Positions 7,303-15,015 of a stretch of 64,000 bases of DNA are shown one piece after another (the first letter of the stretch is position 1; each line of letters opens with the position of its first letter). The position numbers were made by a program, and so were the translations under genes. The notes under the pieces are model-generated. The model saw only the letters and a list, made by a program, of their open reading frames with translations, had not been told where the DNA came from and made no database searches. The stretch is taken from assembly GCF_040892615.1 (NCBI RefSeq), contig NZ_JBFRYC010000009.1, positions 62,001 through 126,000 on the forward strand, written 5' to 3'. Source of the DNA: Thioclava arctica. Lineage in GTDB: Bacteria; Pseudomonadota; Alphaproteobacteria; Rhodobacterales; Rhodobacteraceae.

Positions 7303-8903
7303 AGCTTGCATCGCAGGCACTGCCCGCCTCTGAAGGGTTCAAAACCAATCGCGCCGCGCATCTGGATGCGCTCGCCACAATCCGCGAGGCCGCCGATTGG
7401 GCCGCCGCGGGGGGCGGGGCAGCTGCGCTTGAACGCCACCTGTCGCGTGGCAAGATGGCGCCGCGCGAACGGGTCGCTGGGCTGCTTGATCCGGGCGCGC
7501 CGTTTCTGGAAATCGGCGCGACGGCGGCGCATGGGCTTTATAATGATGCCGCGCCCTGCGCCGGGGTGATTGCCGGGATCGGGCAGGTCCATGGCCAAGA
7601 AGTGATGGTCGTGGCCAATGATGCGACCGTCAAAGGCGGCACCTATTACCCGATGACCGTCAAGAAACACCTGCGCGCCCAAGAGATCGCCGAGGAAAAC
7701 CATCTGCCCTGCATCTATCTCGTCGATAGCGGCGGCGCGAACCTGCCCAATCAGGACGAGGTTTTCCCCGATCGCGACCATTTCGGGCGCATCTTCTACA
7801 ATCAGGCCCGCATGTCAGCCAAGGGGATCGCGCAGATCGCGGTGGTGATGGGGTCGTGCACGGCGGGCGGGGCCTATGTGCCTGCGATGTCAGACGTGAC
7901 GATCATCGTCAAAGATCAAGGCACGATCTTTCTGGCAGGCCCGCCGCTGGTCAAGGCCGCGACCGGCGAGGTCGTGACCGCCGAAGACTTGGGCGGCGGC
8001 GATGTGCATACGCGCCTCTCTGGCGTGGCCGATTACCTCGCCGAAGATGACGCCCATGCGCTGGCACTGGCCCGGCGCGCCGTCAGTCATCTCAACCGCG
8101 CCAAGCCCAGCACCGTGCAATGGCAAAGCCCCGAAGAGCCCGCCTATGACCCCGAGGAAATCCTTGGCGTCGTGCCCGCCGATCTGCGCACGCCCTACGA
8201 TATCCGCGAGGTGATCGCGCGGCTCGTCGATGGCTCGCGCTTTGACGAATTCAAGCCGCGGTTTGGCGAAACCATCGTCACCGGTTTCGCCCATGTCAAA
8301 GGCTGCCCCGTCGGGATCATCGCCAATAACGGCGTGCTGTTTTCCGAAGCCGCGCAAAAGGCTGCGCATTTCATTGAACTTTGCTCCAGCCGCAATATCC
8401 CGCTGGTGTTCTTGCAAAACATCACCGGCTTCATGGTCGGTCGTAAATATGAAAACGAGGGGATCGCGCGCCACGGCGCCAAAATGGTCACCGCTGTCGC
8501 CTCAACCAACGTGCCCAAAATCACCATGCTGGTGGGTGGTTCGTTTGGCGCGGGCAATTACGGCATGGCCGGGCGCGCCTATTCGCCCCGCTTCCTGTGG
8601 ACTTGGCCCAATGCGCGGATCTCGGTGATGGGGGGCGCCCAAGCGGCGGGCGTTCTGGCCACCGTCAAACGCGACGGGATCGAACGGCGCGGCGGCACCT
8701 GGTCGCCCGAGGAAGAGGCCGAGTTCAAACGCCCCACCATCGATATGTTCGAACGCCAATCCCACCCGCTCTATGCCTCGGCGCGGCTCTGGGATGACGG
8801 CATCATCGACCCGCGCAACTCGCGTGATGTGCTGGCCTTGTCGCTCTCGGCAGCCCTCAACGCACCCATCGAACCGACCCGCTTTGGCGTGTTTCGGATG
8901 TAA
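7299..8903 (+). CDS. mccB: Methylcrotonyl-CoA carboxylase beta (carboxyltransferase) subunit
   Basis: Carboxyltransferase subunit (534 aa) of the biotin-dependent carboxylase that converts 3-methylcrotonyl-CoA to 3-methylglutaconyl-CoA in leucine catabolism. The crotonase-fold halves show GSCTAGGAYVPAMSD in the N-half and FLQNITGFMVG, GGSFGAGNYGMAGRAY and WPNARISVMGGAQAAGVLA in the C-half, the usual acyl-CoA carboxylase blocks. The N-terminal helix-rich part (ERHLSRGKMAPRERVAGLLDPG) is typical. The assignment to MCC rather than propionyl- or geranyl-CoA carboxylase rests on close likeness and the neighbours ivd, mccA, HMG-CoA lyase and a hydratase. It overlaps the lprI-like gene upstream; 118 bp containing hairpins separate it from mccA. 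Confidence 0.92.
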   Translation: MKLASQALPASEGFKTNRAAHLDALATIREAADWAAAGGGAAALERHLSRGKMAPRERVAGLLDPGAPFLEIGATAAHGLYNDAAPCAGVIAGIGQVHGQEVMVVANDATVKGGTYYPMTVKKHLRAQEIAEENHLPCIYLVDSGGANLPNQDEVFPDRDHFGRIFYNQARMSAKGIAQIAVVMGSCTAGGAYVPAMSDVTIIVKDQGTIFLAGPPLVKAATGEVVTAEDLGGGDVHTRLSGVADYLAEDDAHALALARRAVSHLNRAKPSTVQWQSPEEPAYDPEEILGVVPADLRTPYDIREVIARLVDGSRFDEFKPRFGETIVTGFAHVKGCPVGIIANNGVLFSEAAQKAAHFIELCSSRNIPLVFLQNITGFMVGRKYENEGIARHGAKMVTAVASTNVPKITMLVGGSFGAGNYGMAGRAYSPRFLWTWPNARISVMGGAQAAGVLATVKRDGIERRGGTWSPEEEAEFKRPTIDMFERQSHPLYASARLWDDGIIDPRNSRDVLALSLSAALNAPIEPTRFGVFRM

Positions 8904-8934
8904 CTTTCATGCCTTCGACGCAGATATCTAACTC

Positions 8935-8999
8935 AAAAGGAAGAGACCCTTACTTCCTCTTGACGAAAATATCCCGGGGGCCCGGGGGCAGAGCCCCCG
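8935..8999. repeat. Two adjacent hairpins in the mccB-mccA gap, possible dispersed repeat
   Basis: First hairpin: AAAAGGAAG (8935-8943) against CTTCCTCTT (8953-8961), 8 of 9 pairs. Second hairpin: CGGGGGC (8983-8989), loop AGA, GCCCCCG (8993-8999), perfect. The stretch GACGAAAATATCCCGGGGG between them resembles a dispersed intergenic sequence that I recall from Rhodobacteraceae genomes; this is memory, not a search. It is not repeated elsewhere in this window as far as I could see. It could dampen read-through or stabilise the mccB message. Confidence 0.5.
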
Positions 9000-9021
9000 C
9001 CGTTATCACGGGGAGACCGAT

Positions 9022-10938
9022 ATGTTTTCCAAGATCCTGATCGCCAATCGCGGCGAAATCGCCTGCCGGGTGATCGACACCGCGCGCCGGATGGGCGTGG
9101 CCACGGTCGCGGTCTATTCTGAGGCGGACTCAAATGCGGCCCATGTCGCGCTGGCCGATGAGGCCGTGGCGATTGGCGGCCCTGCGCCCAAGGACAGCTA
9201 CCTGCTTGGTGCTGTAATCATCGACGCCGCGCTGAAAACCGGCGCGCAGGCGATCCATCCGGGCTATGGGTTCTTGTCCGAAAACCCCGATTTCGTGGAT
9301 GCGGTTGTCGCGGCGGGGCTGGTCTTTATCGGCCCCTCAGCCGATGCGATCCGCGCAATGGGCCTCAAGGACGCGGCCAAGGCCTTGATGGAAGAGGCGG
9401 GCGTGCCGATTGTGCCGGGCTATATGGGGGCCAATCAGGACCCTGATCACTTGGCAGCGCAGGCCGAGGCGATCGGTTATCCCGTGCTCATCAAGGCCGT
9501 CGCGGGCGGCGGTGGCAAGGGGATGCGGCTGGTTGAACGGGCGGGCGATTTCGCTGACGCGCTTGCCTCGGCCCAGGGCGAGGCACAGACCGCTTTTGGC
9601 AATCCCGCCGTCCTGATTGAGAAATACATCACCAGCCCGCGCCATATCGAGGTGCAGGTCTTTGGCGATGGCCAGCGCGCCGTGCATCTGTTTGAACGCG
9701 ACTGCTCCTTGCAGCGCCGCCACCAGAAGGTCATCGAAGAGGCCCCCGCGCCCGGGATGACACCCGAGATGCGCGAAGCGATGGGGCAGGCGGCCACCCG
9801 AGCTGCCGAGGCGATTGGCTATGCGGGCGCGGGCACGGTCGAGTTCATCGTCGATGGCTCGGATGGGCTGCGCGCGGATCGGTTCTGGTTCATGGAGATG
9901 AACACCCGCCTGCAGGTCGAGCATCCTGTGACTGAGGCGATCACCGGCGTCGATCTGGTCGAATGGCAGTTGCGCGTCGCAAGCGGAGAATCCCTTCCCG
10001 CGACACAAGATCAGCTTACGATCACCGGCCACGCGTTTGAGGCGCGCCTCTATGCCGAGGACGTGCCCGCAGGTTTCCTGCCCGCGACCGGCACGCTCAG
10101 CCATCTGCAATTCGCCCCCGATTGCCGCGCCGATACTGGCGTGCGCGCGGGCGATGTGATCAGCCCGTGGTATGATCCGATGATTGCCAAGATCATCACC
10201 CACGGCCCGACCCGCGCGATTGCGTTGGGCCAACTGGCCCGCGCGCTGGAGCAGACGCAGGTCGCGGGCACGGTGACGAACCTAGCCTTCCTTGCGCGTC
10301 TGGCGCGTCACGACGGTTTCGCGCGTGGTGAGGTTGATACCGGCTTGATCGGGCGCGAGATTGACAGCTTGGCCGCCGCTCCGCCCGTGCCGCCCGCCGC
10401 GCAGGCCTTGGCGGTGATTGCCGCTGCGGGCCTGTGGCAGGGCGAGGCCAGCGGGTTTACACTTTGGGGCGCGCTACGCCGACCTGTGATGTTTGACCCC
10501 GCCGCCGCGATTTATGTGCACGGTGCGGGACATATCAGCGTTGAAATCGACGGGGTGACGCAGGATTGCGTCTTGGCCGAAGATGGCTGGCGCGTCGATG
10601 GCGCAAAAACGGGGGCGTCGATGCAAATGGATCGCGCCTCGGTGACGATTTTCATGGCGGGCGCGCATCGCTTTGACATCCCCGACCCGTTGGAGCGCGG
10701 CTCGAGCGCCGAGACTTCGGACCTGACGCTGGCGCCGATGCCGGGGCTGGTGAAATCGGTCTTTGTCACGACTGGTCAAAACGTGTCGGCGGGGGATCGT
10801 CTGGCGATCATGGAGGCGATGAAGATGGAGCACACGATGCTGGCCGCGCGCGATGGCGTGGTCGCCGAGGTGCTCGTTGTCGAGGGCGCGCAGGTCGAGG
10901 CCGGGGCTGCCCTTATCCGCTTGGAGGAAGAAGAATGA
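9022..10938 (+). CDS. mccA: Methylcrotonyl-CoA carboxylase alpha (biotin carboxylase/BCCP) subunit
   Basis: ATP-dependent biotin carboxylase fused to a biotin carrier domain, 638 aa. The N-terminus starts FSKILIANRGEIACRVIDTARRMG, followed by the ATP-grasp domain with its Gly-rich loop (AVAGGGGKGMRLV), KYITSPRHIEVQVFGD, RDCSLQRRHQKVIEEAP and EMNTRLQVEHPVTE. The C-terminal biotinyl domain carries EAMKMEH, with Lys601 as the biotin site; the birA gene of this window could supply the ligase. With mccB it forms the methylcrotonyl-CoA carboxylase. It begins after GGGGAG with normal spacing and overlaps the GST gene by 4 bp (ATGA). Confidence 0.92.
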   Translation: MFSKILIANRGEIACRVIDTARRMGVATVAVYSEADSNAAHVALADEAVAIGGPAPKDSYLLGAVIIDAALKTGAQAIHPGYGFLSENPDFVDAVVAAGLVFIGPSADAIRAMGLKDAAKALMEEAGVPIVPGYMGANQDPDHLAAQAEAIGYPVLIKAVAGGGGKGMRLVERAGDFADALASAQGEAQTAFGNPAVLIEKYITSPRHIEVQVFGDGQRAVHLFERDCSLQRRHQKVIEEAPAPGMTPEMREAMGQAATRAAEAIGYAGAGTVEFIVDGSDGLRADRFWFMEMNTRLQVEHPVTEAITGVDLVEWQLRVASGESLPATQDQLTITGHAFEARLYAEDVPAGFLPATGTLSHLQFAPDCRADTGVRAGDVISPWYDPMIAKIITHGPTRAIALGQLARALEQTQVAGTVTNLAFLARLARHDGFARGEVDTGLIGREIDSLAAAPPVPPAAQALAVIAAAGLWQGEASGFTLWGALRRPVMFDPAAAIYVHGAGHISVEIDGVTQDCVLAEDGWRVDGAKTGASMQMDRASVTIFMAGAHRFDIPDPLERGSSAETSDLTLAPMPGLVKSVFVTTGQNVSAGDRLAIMEAMKMEHTMLAARDGVVAEVLVVEGAQVEAGAALIRLEEEE

Positions 10939-11591
10939 TCACGCTGCATCACGTCCCCGGCTCGCGCTCGATGCGGGTGCTGTGGCTGCTTGAAGAACTG
11001 GGGCTGGAATACCGCTTGCGCAACTGGTCGCTGACCGATGGCGGCTTGCGCAGCCCTGAATTTCGCTCGCTTTCGCCAGCGGGGCGGGTGCCCGCGCTTG
11101 AGATCGACAACCGTGCGATTTTTGAAAGCGGCGCGATTGTGGAATACCTGTGTGAAACCCATCCCGAGGCGGGGCTAGCGCCCGCCGTGGGCGCGCCGGA
11201 ACGGTCGGAGTTTCTGGAATGGGTGCATTTTGCTGAGACCCAAGCCAATATCGTGCAAAACCTCAATATTCAGCACATCTTCCTGCGCCCCGAAAGCGCG
11301 CGCTCGCTGCCGTTGATTAAGCTCGACACCAAGCGGTTGGCCGTCACGATGCAGGCGCTGGAGGCGCAGTTGGATGGGCGCGAATGGCTGATCGGGCACT
11401 TCAGCGCGGCCGATTGCATGCTGGGCTTCAATATCGACGCGATGTTCCGTTTCGTGCGGGCCGAGGGCTTTCCAAATATCGCGGCCTATCGCGAACGCAT
11501 CCGCTCTCGCACTGCCTATAAGGCAGCGCTGGAACAGGGTGGCGGCGATTCGATCTACGCCCAAGATTTCTACGAGCTGCCCGATGCGTGA
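10935..11591 (+). CDS. Glutathione S-transferase family protein
   Basis: Cytosolic GST-fold protein, 218 aa, normal length. The N-terminal thioredoxin-like half begins TLHHVPGSRSMRVLWLLEELGLEY and carries the glutathione gamma-Glu site in the block VPALEIDNRAIFESGAIVEYL. The C-terminal helical domain includes the conserved GHFSAADCMLGF (N-capping box/hydrophobic staple region). It is sandwiched between mccA (4-bp overlap) and the HMG-CoA lyase gene (8-bp overlap), so it is made with the leucine-degradation enzymes. It may protect against reactive acyl-CoA intermediates such as methylcrotonyl- or methylglutaconyl-CoA, but this is inference and the substrate is unknown. Confidence 0.85.
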   Translation: MITLHHVPGSRSMRVLWLLEELGLEYRLRNWSLTDGGLRSPEFRSLSPAGRVPALEIDNRAIFESGAIVEYLCETHPEAGLAPAVGAPERSEFLEWVHFAETQANIVQNLNIQHIFLRPESARSLPLIKLDTKRLAVTMQALEAQLDGREWLIGHFSAADCMLGFNIDAMFRFVRAEGFPNIAAYRERIRSRTAYKAALEQGGGDSIYAQDFYELPDA

Positions 11592-12447
11592 GCGGGTCGA
11601 AATCTTTGAAATGGCGCCGCGCGATGGCTTGCAAAACGAGAAGCGCGCGATTGCGTTAGCGGATAAGATCGCACTGGTCGATTGCCTGAGCCGCGCCGGG
11701 TTTGCCCGCATCGAGGTGGGCAGCTTCGTCTCGCCCAAATGGGTGCCGCAAATGGCTGATAGCGCGCAAGTTTTTGCCGGGATCACCCGCGCGCCCGGTG
11801 TCTCTTATGCAGCGCTGACGCCCAATCTGCGCGGCTATGAGGGTGCGAAAGCGGCGGGGGCCGATGAGGTGGCGGTGTTCGCTTCGGCCTCGGAAGGGTT
11901 TTCGCGCGCAAACCTGAATTGTTCGATTAGTGAAAGTCTTGAGCGGTTCGCCCCGGTCATGGAGGCCGCGAAAGTCGATAATGTGAAAGTACGCGGCTAT
12001 GTGTCTGTGGTGACGGATTGCCCGTTTGACGGGCCAACCCCGCCCGAGAACGTCGCGCGGGTCGTCGCATCTTTGCGCGATATGGGCTGTTATGAAGTTA
12101 GCCTTGGCGACACGATCGGGCAGGGCCGCCCTGAAAGCGTTACGGCGATGCTGAAGGCGGTCTTGAACGAAATGCCCGCAGAGAAACTGGCCGGGCATTT
12201 CCACGACACTGCCGGGCGCGCGCTGGACAATATCGAGGCGTCACTGGCGCTGGGCTTGCGGGTGTTTGATGCGGCTGTTGGCGGGTTGGGCGGCTGTCCC
12301 TATGCGCCGGGGGCGGCAGGCAATGTTGCGACCGAGGCTGTGGCGGCGCGGTTGGCGCAACTGGGCTATGACACGGGCCTCGACATGGATGTGTTGGCAG
12401 AGGCGGCCAATCTGGCGCGTGCGATGAAAGGGCAGGGCGATGTTTGA
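11584..12447 (+). CDS. mvaB: Hydroxymethylglutaryl-CoA lyase
   Basis: Cleaves 3-hydroxy-3-methylglutaryl-CoA to acetoacetate and acetyl-CoA, the last step of leucine catabolism. The TIM-barrel enzyme is 287 aa with MAPRDGLQNEK at residues 10-20 (metal and substrate Arg/Asp), GHFHDTAGRALDN (metal-binding histidines) and the signature GLGGCPYAPGAAGNVATE containing the catalytic Cys238. I chose the ATG at 11584, which overlaps the GST stop by 8 bp, because it puts the conserved VEIFEMAPRDG at the N-terminus; a longer in-frame start would translate GST sequence in another frame. The 3' end overlaps the hydratase gene by 8 bp. Confidence 0.93.
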   Translation: MRERVEIFEMAPRDGLQNEKRAIALADKIALVDCLSRAGFARIEVGSFVSPKWVPQMADSAQVFAGITRAPGVSYAALTPNLRGYEGAKAAGADEVAVFASASEGFSRANLNCSISESLERFAPVMEAAKVDNVKVRGYVSVVTDCPFDGPTPPENVARVVASLRDMGCYEVSLGDTIGQGRPESVTAMLKAVLNEMPAEKLAGHFHDTAGRALDNIEASLALGLRVFDAAVGGLGGCPYAPGAAGNVATEAVAARLAQLGYDTGLDMDVLAEAANLARAMKGQGDV

Positions 12448-13222
12448 GACGATTACGGTTGAGACGGATACACGCGGCGTCGCCCGCCTGACGCTTGCGC
12501 GCGAAGAAAAACACAACGCGCTGTCTGAACAGATGATGCGCGAGATTACCCAAGCCATTCAGTCGCTTGGCGCGGATCAAGCCGTGCGCGTCGTGATTCT
12601 CGCTGCCAAGGGGCGCAGTTTTTGCGCAGGGGGCGATCTGAAATGGATGCAGGCACAGATCAGTGCCAGTGCCGAGCAGCGCGCGGCAGGTGCGCGGGTG
12701 CTTGCGGGGATGCTGAATGCGCTCAACATCTGCCCGAAACCGGTGATCGGCGCGGTACAAGGTAACGCGTTTGGCGGCGGGATCGGCATGATGTCGGTCT
12801 GCGATGTCGCCATCGGGGTGGAGGGCGCGCGCTTTGGGCTGACCGAGACGCGGCTTGGGCTGACACCGGCGACGATCTCTCCTTATGTGGCGGCGCGGAT
12901 GGGCGAGGCGAAGGCGCGCCGCGTGTTCATGTCTGCGCGCTTGTTTGAGGCGGATGAGGCGCGCGAATTGGGGCTTTTGGCGCGGGTCGTGGCGCCCGAG
13001 GACCTTGAGGCCGCCGTGCAAGCTGAGGTTGCGCCCTATCTTGCCTGTGCGCCCGGCGCTGTGGCCGAGGCCAAGGCCTTGCTGCGCAGCCTTGGTCCGC
13101 GCATTGATGAACAGGTTATCGAGGCCACGATCGCCGCGCTTGTCACCCGCTGGGAAAGTGCTGAGTCGGCTGAGGGAATCAGCGCGTTCTTCGAAAAGCG
13201 CGATCCGGCCTGGAAAGCGTGA
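12440..13222 (+). CDS. liuC: Enoyl-CoA hydratase family protein, probable methylglutaconyl-CoA hydratase
   Basis: Crotonase-fold hydratase of 260 aa. The oxyanion-hole segments are visible as KGRSFCAGGDLKWMQAQ and VQGNAFGGGIGMMSVCDVAIG, and the acid/base region as FGLTETRLGLTPATISPYV, where methylglutaconyl-CoA hydratases typically read this way. It should add water to 3-methylglutaconyl-CoA, giving HMG-CoA for the lyase encoded just upstream. The specific name relies on genome context; sequence alone says enoyl-CoA hydratase. It overlaps mvaB by 8 bp and is the last gene of the leu block, followed by the 279-bp nuo promoter region. No clear terminator is seen after it. Confidence 0.86.
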   Translation: MFETITVETDTRGVARLTLAREEKHNALSEQMMREITQAIQSLGADQAVRVVILAAKGRSFCAGGDLKWMQAQISASAEQRAAGARVLAGMLNALNICPKPVIGAVQGNAFGGGIGMMSVCDVAIGVEGARFGLTETRLGLTPATISPYVAARMGEAKARRVFMSARLFEADEARELGLLARVVAPEDLEAAVQAEVAPYLACAPGAVAEAKALLRSLGPRIDEQVIEATIAALVTRWESAESAEGISAFFEKRDPAWKA

Positions 13223-13312
13223 TTGCACGGGCGGGCGCACGCGCAGGATTGCCAATAAAATAAAGTGCAGTCGAAGGTTTTGCCGCCTATTTGGGCAGGT
13301 AATACGGCCTTT

Positions 13313-13328
13313 GAACATGCCAATGTTC
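13313..13328. promoter_or_regulatory. Perfect inverted repeat in the nuo upstream region
   Basis: GAACAT-GCCA-ATGTTC is a perfect 6-4-6 palindrome about 175 bp upstream of nuoA. It overlaps a possible promoter, TTGAAC (13311-13316) and TATAGG (13332-13337), with a short 15-bp spacer. A second possible -10, TATACT, lies at 13364-13369. The palindrome could be an operator for an unidentified dimeric regulator of nuo or an end point of the leu operon. Confidence 0.4.
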
Positions 13329-13417
13329 GCGTATAGGCAGGCGCGCCCGATGGTGTGCAAAGGTATACTAAATCGCAATTTCAGCGGTTTGCGGGGCAGA
13401 ATCCGCCCCCCGATCGG

Positions 13418-13446
13418 TTGACCCTGCACAGGCACAAGGCTATTGC
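13418..13446 (+). promoter_or_regulatory. Candidate sigma-70-type promoter of the nuo operon
   Basis: TTGACC (13418-13423), a 17-bp spacer and TATTGC (13441-13446) end 55 bp upstream of the nuoA start. The -35 is good and the -10 is moderate. No other hexamer pair closer to nuoA is better. The whole 13223-13501 interval has no credible gene. Confidence 0.45.
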
Positions 13447-13501
13447 TCAGCCTAGCCGGAACCTGCGCGACATCAGGTCGCGTCGAAAGGGAGCCATGCC
13501 C

Positions 13502-13867
13502 ATGCACGACATGCTGCGCGAATATCTTCCCATCCTTATCTTCCTCGCCATGGCGACCGCGCTCGGGCTTGTGCTGCTTGCAGCCGCCGCCGTGATTGCA
13601 GTGCGCAACCCCGATCCCGAGAAAGTCTCGGCTTATGAATGTGGGTTCAACGCCTTTGACGATGCGCGGATGAAGTTTGATGTGCGCTTTTACCTCGTCT
13701 CGATCCTATTCATCATTTTCGACCTTGAAGTCGCGTTTCTGTTTCCCTGGGCGGTCGCTTTCGGGCAGATTTCGATGGTGGGTTTCTGGTCAATGATGGT
13801 CTTCTTGGCCGTTCTGACCGTCGGGTTTGCGTATGAGTGGAAGAAGGGGGCGTTGGAATGGGCGTGA
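13502..13867 (+). CDS. nuoA: NADH-quinone oxidoreductase subunit A
   Basis: Membrane subunit of complex I, 121 aa with three transmembrane segments (about residues 9-31, 66-86 and 92-112). Conserved features are the loop SAYECGFNAFDDARMKFDVRFYLVSILFIIFDLE, including the Cys of the TM1-TM2 loop that changes exposure in the active/deactive transition of mitochondrial ND3. I chose the ATG at 13502, 8 bases after AGGGAG; the ATG at 13496 is only 2-3 bases from it. First gene of the nuo operon; its last codons overlap nuoB. Confidence 0.95.
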   Translation: MHDMLREYLPILIFLAMATALGLVLLAAAAVIAVRNPDPEKVSAYECGFNAFDDARMKFDVRFYLVSILFIIFDLEVAFLFPWAVAFGQISMVGFWSMMVFLAVLTVGFAYEWKKGALEWA

Positions 13868-14391
13868 TGACCGGGGCCAATACCGCAGGCGGCGATCGTG
13901 AAGTTGCAACCAATGCGCTCAACCGCGAGTTGCAGGACAAAGGCTTCCTGCTGACCACGACCGAGGATCTCATCAACTGGGCGCGCAATGGCTCGTTGCA
14001 CTGGATGACCTTTGGTCTGGCCTGTTGCGCTGTTGAGATGATGCAATGCTCGATGCCGCGCTACGATCTGGAACGCTTTGGCACAGCCCCCCGCGCCAGT
14101 CCGCGTCAGTCGGATGTGATGATCGTGGCCGGCACGCTGACCAATAAAATGGCGCCCGCGATGCGCAAGGTCTATGACCAGATGCCCGAGCCGCGCTATG
14201 TGATCTCGATGGGCAGCTGCGCCAATGGCGGCGGCTATTACCACTATTCCTATTCGGTGGTGCGCGGCTGTGATCGCATCGTGCCGGTCGATATTTATGT
14301 GCCGGGCTGCCCGCCCACGGCCGAGGCGCTGCTTTACGGCATCCTTCAGCTGCAACGCAAAATCCGCCGCACCGGCACTTTGGTGCGCTGA
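13858..14391 (+). CDS. nuoB: NADH-quinone oxidoreductase subunit B
   Basis: Peripheral-arm subunit that binds cluster N2 and lines the quinone site, 177 aa. The four ligands are Cys56 and Cys57 (GLACCAVEMM), Cys121 (GSCANGGG) and Cys151 (VPGCPPTAEALLYG). The ATG at 13858 overlaps nuoA by 10 bp and lies after GAAGGGGG; an in-frame ATG at 13867 is also possible. The spacing and overlap indicate translational coupling with nuoA. Confidence 0.96.
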   Translation: MGVMTGANTAGGDREVATNALNRELQDKGFLLTTTEDLINWARNGSLHWMTFGLACCAVEMMQCSMPRYDLERFGTAPRASPRQSDVMIVAGTLTNKMAPAMRKVYDQMPEPRYVISMGSCANGGGYYHYSYSVVRGCDRIVPVDIYVPGCPPTAEALLYGILQLQRKIRRTGTLVR

Positions 14392-14400
14392 GGAGAGGCG

Positions 14401-15015
14401 ATGATGGACAATACAGCCCTGCACGAACTGGCCGCGCATATTGAGTTGAAGCGTCCCGATGACGTGATCTCGACAGATGTTTCCTTTGGCGAATTGACGG
14501 TCACCATCAGTGTGCAATCGGCGGCCAGCTTCGCCGAGTTTCTACGCGATGACAAAAACTGCCTGTTCTCGACGTTGATCGACATCACGGCAGTGGATTG
14601 GCCCGAACGCCCCGAGCGGTTCGATATGGTCTGGCACTTCTTGTCGATGTATCGCAACCAGCGCATCCGCGTAAAAGCCGCGATGCGCGAAGAGCAGATG
14701 GTGCCCTCGCTGACCTCGTTGCACCCCTGCGCCAACTGGTTTGAGCGCGAAGTGTTCGACATGTTTGGCATCTTGTTCTCGGGCCATCCCGACCTGCGCC
14801 GCATCCTGACCGATTACGGCTTTCGCGGCCATCCGCTGCGCAAGGACTTCCCGACCACGGGCTATGTCGAAGTGCGCTATGACGAGGTGCTCAAGCGCGT
14901 TGTCTATGAGCCGGTAAACCTGACTCAGGAATACCGGCAGTTCGATTTCCTCTCGCCTTGGGAGGGTGCGAAATACATCCTTCCCGGTGACGAGAAGGGT
15001 GAGGGGGCGAAATGA
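14401..15015 (+). CDS. nuoC: NADH-quinone oxidoreductase subunit C
   Basis: Peripheral-arm 30-kDa-type subunit, 204 aa, separate from NuoD as in Paracoccus and mitochondria and unlike the E. coli NuoCD fusion. The signature is WFEREVFDMFGILFSGHPDLRRILTDYGFRGHPLRKDFP. The start is one of two adjacent ATGs, after GAGGAGAG. It overlaps nuoD by 4 bp (ATGA). Confidence 0.95.
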   Translation: MMDNTALHELAAHIELKRPDDVISTDVSFGELTVTISVQSAASFAEFLRDDKNCLFSTLIDITAVDWPERPERFDMVWHFLSMYRNQRIRVKAAMREEQMVPSLTSLHPCANWFEREVFDMFGILFSGHPDLRRILTDYGFRGHPLRKDFPTTGYVEVRYDEVLKRVVYEPVNLTQEYRQFDFLSPWEGAKYILPGDEKGEGAK

